Assembly: GCF_051106095.1 (NCBI RefSeq)
Contig: NC_135786.1
Span: 87,084,001-87,148,000, forward strand
Length of the DNA: 64,000 nucleotides
Origin: Pogona vitticeps
Lineage: Eukaryota; Chordata; Lepidosauria; Squamata; Agamidae
Direction: 5' to 3'
Shown: positions 10,955-22,400 of the stretch, one piece after another
Position numbering within the stretch: the stretch's first letter is position 1
Layout of the letters: each line of letters starts with the position of its first letter
Made by a program: the position numbers and the translations under genes
Notes under the pieces: generated by a model
Databases searched by the model: none
Told to the model about the DNA's origin: nothing
What the model saw: the letters and a program-made list of their open reading frames with translations, nothing else

Positions 10955-12526
10955 GTAAGTAAAAAAAGGTCGGTTGGGGGAAGCAGAAGCTAACTGGTTG
11001 TTTTTAATAGAAATAACGTTATGAAGCCCAAGTAAAAGAAAATAATTAGCAAATTAACATCAGAAGCTGTTAACTGCATAGCCTTTGAACTCTGTGGGTA
11101 GTACATGAAATATAGGTTACAAAAATCTGATTAGGATTCTATGTAATTTAGCATGTCATTTCAGAATGATTAATTGCACAATAGCCATTGATTCACAGAG
11201 AGCTTGTTTCTTTTGATCAAGGGAGAAAAACAGTCATGCAGTATAATTTCAAACCCTAGGGAAACAGAAACATTAAGAATAGAACATACTGTACATTGAG
11301 CTACACCTCACAGAAATAGCTGGTGTTGTTTTTTCTCCCCTCAATTCCTTCTATAGAAATGCAGGACTGACAAAAGAAAATTTCAAAAATGTTACTAGCC
11401 TAACCATTTTTGTAATGAGGTGTATCTGCTCTTGAGAGTCCTAGCACAGTGACATAAACTTTGTGAATCATCTGATTCATTCATCAAAACTCAAAGTTCT
11501 GACATAGTAGCTCTCTGTAAGAAATAATAAGTTGGTTGTTCTTGATCAGTGGACCTAGTGTTTTTCACTGTTGGGCAGTGTTATGCAACCTCCATTATTA
11601 TCTAATTATCTGTCCCTGACTGTAACTTTTTCAAAGTTTCTTTTTTCTTAAATTTTTCTATTTTCTGTCAGTGGATAAATACACTTTTAATGTTATGGAA
11701 TTATGGTATGCAACTCAGATTGGCCATGTGCCCAACCTTACAGTGGGTGGTCCTCTATTTGAAGCTTTCCTCTGTTTGAAGGATGTCTACTCCAAGTCTA
11801 GTTTAAAGGTAAAAAAAAACCCAAACAAACTGTAACAAGGAAGAGCATTTGCCTATCAAGCATTTTCAGCAACACAGTATAGACTGAGGAGGCATACAGG
11901 TCACCTCGTCACAGTCTATTTAATTACAGTAAGAGTTCCAAAGTATGCATACATTATTTCCAAATATGTATGTACACATGCAACTCTCTCTCTCTCCCTC
12001 TCCCTCTCCCTCTCTCTCTGTGTGTGTGTGTGTACGTGTGTGTGTGTACATGTGTGGATGTATAAGCACATCCACAGGCAACTGCATATTTTAGGCAAAT
12101 CAGTTGTCCTGTTTTAGGGATACTGTAAGATATTTCTCTTTTTTTGTCATGTGTAAGCGATCATTCAAATGTTGCACTGCATTTTACTAAAATTCTTTAA
12201 GTATATTACATCTACAATTTAAAGTATATTAAACCATTATCAAAATTCAGACTCCACAATCCATCTGAATCGTCCAAATAAGACCCAAGGGCTATAGAGA
12301 TTTTTGGAGACAGCCTGTTGTACCCGTAAAAAAGCCCACCTTGGCAATTTGATTTTAAAAAATTAATTCATTGTGTAATTCATGACAAAAAACACAAGCA
12401 AGAGCTTTGTTACTGTTAACATTAAGAAAAAAGATCAGCTAGTTGCTATATTACTTAGGGTATTATTTATTGTTTCTAAGATTCTTGAGGAGCGCCATCT
12501 AACAAAGTACGAAAATGGCCCAGAAT

Positions 12527-12574
<48 letters not shown>

Positions 12575-15500
12575 GAAATGCTTCAGGAAAGTGTTCTACT
12601 CCTTGAAACTAAGAAATAAAATGTTACTCCTGATATCAAAATATTTAATGGTGTTACTAGTAGAGATGGAACATTCGTATTCATCTCCTGGGGGAGATAA
12701 ATATGAATATCGCCACCACAGGTGGCCAGGCCCTTTCAACTCAGCCCCAGAACTGGTCGGTCCACCTAGCCCTCGCGGCATGGCGCACCCAGCCATTGTC
12801 ATTAGTGCCGCACCAATCACAGAAGTAGCTCAGACGGGACTTCCCCACCTTCCTGCACTGCTGACCACTCAGCAGCTGAGTGGGAAGACTCATCATCCCG
12901 TATCCTTGCTGGAGCGGTCAGCAGCGCAGGGAGGCAGGTAAGCCCTGGCTGGGCTACTTCCATGACTGTCGCAACATGAAGGATTACAGCCATGCACACC
13001 GCTCTGGGAGCAGTAAGTGGACCGGCCGATTCTCAGGGATGGGTTGAAAGGGCCCGGCCACTTGCACGGACAATATTCATATTCATCCCCCCCAGGAGAC
13101 GAATACAAATATCCTTTATCTAGTCACCAGTCATTAGCTGAGTGTGCAGTTGTTACGCCTTCCTTACCCTCAGAAGTCAGGTGTTATTAGGAACAAATTA
13201 GCATCTTACAGTAAGATGCTAATTGAGCAGAAACAGGTTCAGCTAAGACATACTGTCTGTAGCACATGGGCATTAACAGAAAAATTAAAATATTGTCAGA
13301 ATATATTGTAGCATTTCTTTCAACCTGAGTATAAGCTGCATAAAAACAAGAACACATGAACAAGCAGCAACACGCACATGCACACACAAACAAAAAGAAA
13401 CTCTCTCACCGACTCTCCACTCCATGCAAATGTTTCGAGTCAGTTATGCACAATTAAGCATAACTGGCTTCCACATTTGTTTGGCATGAAGTATCTTATG
13501 AGGAGCAGAAGTGAAACTACTGCATAAAAGCCACTTCTCCTTGCACAAAATAAATATAACATACTTAAGTACTACATCTGGTGAAGCATGCATTTATCTA
13601 TAGTGCCAACACTTAGCAGAAAGATTAAATAAATCTGAGCAAATGCATTTCATGTCTGTCCCAACTTTTACTCTTCTCATATTCTGCTTTAATGCACTGA
13701 TTATGGAATTAAAGGGAGCATTCTTGCAATGTGGTAGGGTAGCTTTTTAAAAACATTTTATTAGCCCAGATGAAAATGCACACAAACTTATTCTTTTGCA
13801 CAAGTTTGCACAAACCTGTTCTTATATATAAGAACGGTTTCACTGCAGTTTGCTAGATATGTACCCAAACATCACCTAACGTGAGCTTGTAAGAGATTTC
13901 CTGCATTCATGTAACAGCACTGAAATTATATCTGCAACAAAAACTTGTTAATGACCCTGCCTGCAGGCCGATACACTTGTGCAACAAGAAAAAAAGTTCA
14001 GCTTTGATAAAGTCCCTTGTAACTGCATGGATACAGTGCAGTAGGACTCCTGCCTCCTAAAATGAACTCTCACATTGAGGGAATTCCTAACTCCTGGTGG
14101 CTGGAAGTGGGGTGATGATGATGATGGTGATATACATCACTGGCGTTGACTGGTATTATATATTATGTGACAGATAAAAGTTTCAACCAAAAATCTAAAT
14201 ATCAATTGTATATTAGTGTACGATGTATGATGTTCCTAATATATCCAAGGTTGTTTCCTCCCACAAAATCTGTAATGATGTCATTTCAGAGCTGTGCAGT
14301 TGATTATAATATTTTATAAAATTATGTGACATTGACCTCAATGCCCCGTTGGCTATAGGGACCACTGAAATGTGTTTCATTCAGTAGCGAGTTATTTCTG
14401 TCTTCCACTCTGGCATCCCCTGGAATTACAATGTCCATGATCTCTAGACATTTTTTCATTCTGTTACTGTTACAACTGGTGTAATATGCTTGAGGTGCCT
14501 GTCTATTTGAATTCAAAAGTCCCACAAGATCTTAACTAGGTTGTTTTCTGACATCTTCTCTAACTGATGTTCCCATGGATTATTGGATGCTGGCAAATTA
14601 TATTTTTTTACGTAATAACTAGTGTTTTAAATTTGCAACTCTGTCATGTCTAGCTTTGTACTCTGAACATTCACAGATGAGGTGTGACGCAGTTTCATCT
14701 TTTTCTCGACAGAGCTGACATTTGCTATTTACTGTACACTAATTAACAGAATTTTATCTTCCATGACATTAGTTTGGAGTGCTTGTTCTTGTGCAGCAAA
14801 GATCAAGCCTTTGTTTTCTTTCTTGATGGTCTCCTATATTTTCCACCAAGCATCTACAGTACAAAGCAATACCGGGCTGCTACCTTGCTGTTTTGATGCA
14901 TATAGTAGCAAATCTGAAGTTTGAGCTATGTGTAGTTGAAAAAACTGTTCACTGCCTTTAAGCCAACTGCAGGTATACATTATGATAATTTTATTTATAA
15001 GGCAAAACAAACTATATGTTTTGTGTACTGCCTTTTCATAAAGCTTTGCAATTTACTCCTAATAAAAGGATGATTCCCACTAATACTTCCTTTCCTTTCC
15101 TTTTCCCACCATGAGGTATATCCTTTATAAATTCCCAAAGTATGTGGGTTCTGACGTGCCTGGCAGTGGGCTAGAATACATGTTTATGGATGCTTTGGCT
15201 CCAACCTGGAAACGGAGTGAATATTTCATCAACATGACAAAGAGTGCTCTCGGGCAAACATTACAGCAGCTCTACCAAACTTACAAATACAAGGCAAGTG
15301 GAAACAAATTCAAATAAAGCAGGCCTGAAAAAAAAGCTCCAGAACTCGAGAGATGAAATCTTGGTAAGAAACCAAGTACTGTACTATAACTATTTAGAGA
15401 GGAAGGCTCCATAAATGTATATACACTACTCAGCTATCCTGATTTGATACTACCTTATCTGCCATACTTCCAACTTATGAAATCTCATGGTTCATACTTT

Positions 15501-18500
15501 GATGAGGGACTTACAAGTCTATGCTACAGAGTTCAAGTGCTATAATTCAGTGTGTGTGTGTACCAAAGTTCTCTAGCAGCGAATTATTAAGTACCTCACC
15601 ATATTACAAATCCAAGGATCTTGTAAGATAAAGCTATGACAGTTAAAGTTATATCAGTTTGCAAAAGAGAAAGAGAGAGAGACTGTCCATTTTAATGTGG
15701 CCTGGATTGAGTTTAAAAGTTCCAGTTAAATTCAGGAGAGAAGTGATTTGCCATGTGGTGCACTCCTCCCATCCAAATGGCACTTTGGCTGCTGCTCTCA
15801 ATTAAATGTTCCCCTGATAGTGGAGGGTTAGGGGAAGTGAAATTATTTTTTCTTACAGTCTCCTGTAAGAAACACTTCTGTTAAATAAATAAAACATTTT
15901 TTCTTTGCCTGTCTGTGTATTGCCAATTGAGAAACTGCTCAAAGCCGTGGAGATGCCTTCAAGGTAGGGTGTTCTGTGAGAGAGAGGGAGAGGGAGATGT
16001 TCAGCTTTTGTTGTGTGACCCTCTGCCCCAGCAGGTTATAAAGAGACCTTTATTGCAGATGCCTTGTCAAGGAAAGACACTTGGTAAGTTGCAGAGTGGG
16101 AGGGAAGGAAGGAGAAGTGAATGCTGCATTCAGTAATACACAGACAGGTAAAAAAACATTTTCTAAATTTAACAGAAGTGATGCATCACTTTACAGATGT
16201 AAAAAAAATCATCCACAAATTATCAGGGGAGGTATTCAGTTTCCAAGATCCTGAAACAGCTCATAAAACACTTCAGGGTACCAGAAATTGACACTGAAAG
16301 GAGCTGATTCATTCCAAGTGACAACACTCAGTGGGAATGGATTTTTATTCCAGCCTTACAACCCATACCAAATATAGTAGAACACCCCATCCAAAAGGTA
16401 GAGGACACTTCTTAAAGGCAACAGATGTATTGAGCTAAAGGGAAGCATGGGTGGGTGCCATCATTTGGCTTGATGCAAACCATGGCAACAGAGATCCATA
16501 TATTGATTTATATGCCAGTGTGAACAGCCTCAGGGAGGAGGGAGGGAGAGGGAGAGAGAAAGAGGGAGAGAAATTAAAGGTATTCAGTAGACATGGGGAT
16601 GAATATAAAAATGAATCAGGATATTTGTTAAATATCCCTGATTCGTCAGATATTTGTTGTGTCGTATTCTTGGGGTCCAGAGACCTCAATGAATATGAAG
16701 GAATGAATATAACCCTTTTATATTTGTTCCTTCGTTCCCTATCTGCTTATGCCCCCGTGGATCAGCAGTTCCTTAAGGGCATAACCAGAGAGGGGTTTTC
16801 CCTTTGGGTGGCTTGCTAAAGCCTGCATGAAGGGATTCCCTCTCCTGGGGCTGGGGGATGGTTTGGTTCCCCTTTCCTGCTCTTCCTATGCCTGCACAGC
16901 ATAAGAAGAGGAGGGAAGGGATCAAAGAGGGATCAAAGGGATCCCCCATCCCTCAGCTGTGTGATTGCTTTGATCCCTTTTCCGCTCCTCTTGCTATGCC
17001 TCGCAGGGCATAGCAAGAGGGAAAGCAAAAAAATAATATATGATGAATTGATTCATTATTCATTGGGTCACTAGAGGGCAGTTCATGGGTCATCAAGTTT
17101 GACCACCCACGAACCAAGACGAAGCACCATTTTGGCGCTTTGTCCCCATCTCTAGTATTCAGCCCTACCGTCTGTCACATTTAATACTGAGTCATGTTGA
17201 TTTTCATGCATAGTAACTTTCTTAGGCAGCCAACTGTTGGCAATAGTATGGGACTGTACTATATATCTTTCAATTATGTTAGGGAAGGATTATGCAAATT
17301 TAAAACTTGGACAGGATGCTAAATACAGTATAGCATTGTTGTTAGCTGATATTTTTATCTGCACTTAATGGAATGAGACAATTTTTTATCAGTCATGTTC
17401 TAAGGTCTTAATAACGTCTGAAATCAGCAATAATTTATTATTTAATTACCTTTTCATGTACAAAGATTTCTTTCCTTTTTGTGTGTGTCAGGTGGTATCA
17501 TATTCTAACCCTAAGGAGGATTCCTGGGAATTGCAGGGTATAAAAATGCCCCATGTCCAAAGGTGAATTTGTGTATGAAGAATCAAGCACTTTCCACTAA
17601 AATTCCATAGCAATGGCTAAAATCTTACTGCAAAAATCTGTGCCTATGAAGGCATTGCACAAGCAGTTTTCATGTTTTTCCTGCCATCATGTAAATGGAT
17701 GCATGACTGATTGCACAATCAATGCATGGCAGAGTGTGTGATGGACAGCCAGCATGACTATGCACATTGTATCCATTATTGCTGGTTTACAATTTATGAA
17801 TCCAACAGGATTCTGGCCAATGTGGAATATGAGTGAAACGGTTGCTTTCAGTTGTGCAAATGACAAGATCTCCATTGTATATCTAGTTCTGCAACAAAAG
17901 ATGACTTAGGGACTAAAATATCTAATCTGTGTTATGACAATAAGAAACTACTTTCCACAACACAATTTATATTTCAATTTGTATTTGTTTCATTTTCAGT
18001 GTAAGTTTTTTAAAAGTAGGACTTCATAATTACCTATTGTTTATTAAATCACACACATACACACATAAAAGTCGGATAAGTTGCTAATTGTATACAACTG
18101 ATCTTTCTCAATCTTTCTCTCAGGCAAATTTAAATACAAGGTAGTGATTTAAACTAACGATATGCAACCAATTATAACACACTGGGGAAAGCACATTGCA
18201 AATGTTTAGCAAAAGTTTCATCTTGTACTGGTTTGTATTCAACCATTGTAGGAGGGTAATTTTACATGCTGCGTACTAGGGACCACTGTGACAGCTCAAA
18301 GCAGGAGAGATAATTTGTAGCTATGCCCAACATGAAGAAATACTGGGCACTAGAGAAAGACATCAGGCTATGTCAGGATAGTCCCAGGGTGTGTCACCAA
18401 CTGGTTCACATGAGGGAGTTTATCACTGCTCGTGCTGCTGCTGACTTTTCTAGATCATGTTCTTGATCAAACATGGGCTGGTTTTGGATCATGTGACATC

Positions 18501-19373
18501 CTGCTGTTTTTTTGAAAAGAGAATTTGTAGTTTTAGGAGAGGTAGCCATGTTAGTCTGTGCTAGCCTATCAGGCCAAAACGAAATAAAAAATAATGAAGA
18601 GAAAAATATTATGGCACCTTAAAGACTAACTGCTATATTTTAATGTGAGCCAATGTGACAAGTCCACTCCGTCAGATACTTCTACCTCCTTTGGCCTGTG
18701 GTTTCAAAGCCAGAGAGCAGTCTCGGAACTACCCTGTGTTTAATAGGCATAAGGAAGCCTTCGCGAATACATAAGGAAGCACTCTTTCCTAAGAATATAA
18801 GAATTCAAACCATGTTTTGCAGAATCAGCTCAAAGCCAACCTACTTCAGCACTGTAAGCAAGAATTCCAGCTGCAACCAGCAGGTTTTTGCTTGTTGTGG
18901 TCTATTTTCTTTACAGGCACCATTCAAAGTGCTGGTTTTAACCTATAAATCCCTACCTGGCTTGGGTCCTAGTGATCTCAAAAACCATGACTCCCTTGCT
19001 AAGCCTGCCCGGGTATTAAGATCCTCCGGGAGAACTTACTCTCAATTCCACCACCTTCACAGGCGGATTTGGTGAGGACACAGGAGAGAACCTTCTCTGT
19101 CACTGCTCCTAGACTTTGGTCCTCCCTCCCCACCAAAGGCCAGGCTGGCCCCATCTTTTGCTGTCTTTTTGCAAGCAAGGGAAGATCTTTCTCTTAAAGC
19201 AGACTTTTCCCTAGCAACTGACTGTCTGGATAGTTTGCAATTTGTTGCTTCTAAATCTGCTTTAGTGATGCTTTTATCTAACACTTTTAATAGTAATGTT
19301 ATTATTTTTTTTAAAATGTTTTAATAATTTAGAGCCTAGAGTGGTCTTAACCGACCAGATAGGCGGGAAATAA

Positions 19374-19469
<96 letters not shown>

Positions 19470-22400
19470 ATTGTGTTTTTAATTATGTAAACCACCTTGA
19501 GTCCTTTTTAGGAGAAAGGCAGAGTAAAAATGTTTACAAATTTTAAAAAATAGAGCAATGCTGTGCATCACCATCATTATCTTGTGCCTAAACATTTGCT
19601 TTGGCAAAGCACTGTATGAAAAAATTGAAAATTGAGGGCTGGGCAGTAAGTTGTTTCTGAGATAAACTTGTATCCCTGAGAAGCTTCACAATGTAAATGG
19701 ATCTGCATCTTAGATTCCACTACAGATGAACTGCAAGGAGACATAATGCCACAGCAACAGGTTTTCCTTCCATTTGATTTGGCAGACTTGTCTTCACATG
19801 GTCACATGCTGTAGCTGTGCCGTCTAGATCATCAGTCTCCAATTTTTTGGGAACTGCGGACTGTTTGGGGGGGTGGGCTCCGTGCGCAGGGGGCGGGGGC
19901 ACTCCCATGCTCACAGGTGGGCGTGTCGTGCTTGCGCACATGCGGGCAAGCATGTCATGCCCACCCATGTGTGTGCAAGTGCGACACGCCCATCCGCAAG
20001 TGTGACATGCCATGCGTGCGTGTGTGGGACAGAGATCTGTCTGCACGGCCCAGTCCTGGGAAGCCCACGTACTGGCACCAGGCCACAGACCAGGGGTTGG
20101 GGACCCCTTGTCTAGATGATTATATGGGCTTTGAACAAGTGACATGAAGATGTCATTGTTTAAAAACAACCTTTTCGTTCTGAACTGAATTAAATATTGA
20201 AGTCTGTGGGGTGTCTCCTTTTAGAAGAACAATACTGCGTATGTGATCTACAATGATGGCCCACCTAACAACATGAATTATAGCTGGACTCGTGGACACT
20301 CTAAAGGTATTCGTAAATTGTTTGGAACTCCTTTTTCCTCTTTGTAAAGATAAGCACTCTTTTTATTATAACTTAAACCACAAATAAATTAAAGGAACAG
20401 CCAATATCTGACATACATTTAGCTGATTTATAATGTAGAACATGTCCTAGTGTTCTGTTGTTAGCCGCTCAGAGTGGTATAATTATACCAGATGGGCGGG
20501 ATATAAATCAAATAAATAAATAAATAAAAATAAATAGTGTCTAAATCCCACAGAGTTGTAGTACATGTTCTATTAAATGTGTAGCATGCAGCTCAGTGTC
20601 ACTTTCTTAGTTCTGAATAAATGTGCGGGACTGCAGTCCAGATTGGGAGCATCACACACAGAAGCTGGGGAGATTTAAATCTCATTCCGTTCAACCTGCC
20701 TCATACACACAAACATAAAAAATACATGCAGAGGCCAAAAATGCCTTAACTCTGGAGCCAGAGGACACTGCATTCCTAGTTTCTTATGTATTTTGCTGCC
20801 AATAGTTATTGCTACGGTACATAGGATTTTTCTCAAGCAGAAAATTTGCATATGAAATAGCACCTGTAGAAATAAGCACAAATGAGGTTGCATGCCTACC
20901 TTTGCCATAGTTTTTTTATTGGCCTTATGAAAGAATTAAAGTCCCCAATATTTTTCTTGTCTCACTTATATAATGAACATACTAAGATACCTGCAACCTA
21001 AGATAGCTAACATCTTTGTGCCTGTTTTTTATTCTCCAAAGCATAAGCAGAATAAATTTTTCTGCATAAGGTTGGTTACTGTGCAGAGATACCAGCTCTG
21101 CAATATGTATTGTTTTGTATAATGATGATATGTTGCTGTCTGTATTTTGGAGAATAAATATTTTTTTAAAAGGAAACAGATTTTTTTAATATACATCTGT
21201 ACATGCGAAAGGTTAATTCATGAATGCTGATGAAATAAATGGATGGAAATCCCTCAGATAATACAATAAATTGTATATTCGCTTACAAAACCTTTATTAT
21301 TAAGGAAGATACAATAGGATATTATGCTTGGGGGTTGGGCCTCCTTCTGCTACACAGGCACACTAATATTCTCATTTCCTGGAATCTTCTCTTTCTCTCT
21401 TCATGGCAGGGTTTCTATTCTTGGACCAATATCAAGGTTTCTGGGTTATTCACAGTATTCCTGAGTTCCCTCCATTTCCTGAAGACGGCTATAGCTATCC
21501 ACACACTGGAAAATACAATGGACAGACAGTGATCTGCCTAACATTCCGATATGATCAGTTTGCAGAAATAGGTAATGAAAATGTACTCTACAAGTACTGT
21601 ACTGATCAGATTCTGCTTGATGTGATACCATCTGGCAGCTTTGGCTTGTTACCTTTGATGTTCCTGATATTGATTCCATCAATCTCTCCACAGAAATGGC
21701 GTTGTTCAAAGCTCGCTTCTATTACTTCTTCAGAACAGGGGCATTGTTTAACTTCTGCCTTATGATAACATCTCTCTTAACTACTTCTCATCTTGTTCAG
21801 ACAAACAACTATTATGCTACAATCCAAATATCTACAACTGTTCCATCCCCAAAGCCTTCCAGCTGGAGCTCTTTAATCTGCAAATGATGTGTGCAGGCTC
21901 TGAACCGCCCCCTGTCCCTTGGAAGCAACGTCTTATCCAGCTCCAATCCGCCCAAGGGGAAACAGTCTTCAACTTTGCCAAAACACACAGTTCCCATGAA
22001 GGTAAGGGCTTCTATTTATAGGCTTACACGTGAACATTGCGTTTCTTGATTATGCTCTTTATTTTAGAAATCTATATATGTTTGCAGCTTTTCCTTTACA
22101 TGAATTTGGAATTAAAAAGTAAAATGCAGGATAGTGCATGTGATCTTTCACATATCACAGAAGAAGAAGTGACAATGGGGAACTTCCAGGCTCTTTCAAT
22201 GTTCTCCCATCTTCGGGTTATCTAATTTAGAGCCTGACTCTGGACTGAACAGACCTTCAAATAAAAGTTGACTTCAGCTACAGAACAGCACTTTATTGAT
22301 CCTTCAAATATGAGACTGTCCTGTGAAAAATAGGACATATGGCCAACCAGATAAAGTATGTGCACCATTATGATATTAAAAGAGACATGTAAAATAAGTG

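Larger units (their letters stand above)
10955..15115 (+). other. DNASE2B intron 1
   Basis: The intron holds simple repeats (11983-12057 and 12528-12572), a hAT-like hairpin MITE (12661-13122) and a minus-strand LINE remnant (14310-14940). The remainder is AT-rich with nothing recognised. Confidence 0.8.
15294..20224 (+). other. DNASE2B intron 2 (GC-AG)
   Basis: The intron holds a hAT-like MITE (16588-17154), an unclassified amniote repeat (18540-18690), a LINE 3' end with a long AATA tail (18900-19490) and another hAT-like element (19830-20109). Short GA-rich tracts lie near 15668 and 16540. No other coding signal was found. Confidence 0.8.

Noticed and set aside
15291-15317. Exon 2 of DNASE2B reading on to the stop after NKFK
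   Set aside because: That frame only continues into the intron; the GC donor at 15294 is needed to reach the conserved exon 3.
19274-19495. Minus-strand frame of repeated Leu-Phe-Ile-Tyr that looks like a membrane protein
   Set aside because: It is the translation of the AATA microsatellite at a LINE tail.
19720-20169. 149-codon Cys/His/Pro-rich minus-strand frame
   Set aside because: Its distinctive part is the GC-rich minisatellite-like centre of a hAT-like element with an exact target duplication; there is no domain or splice context.
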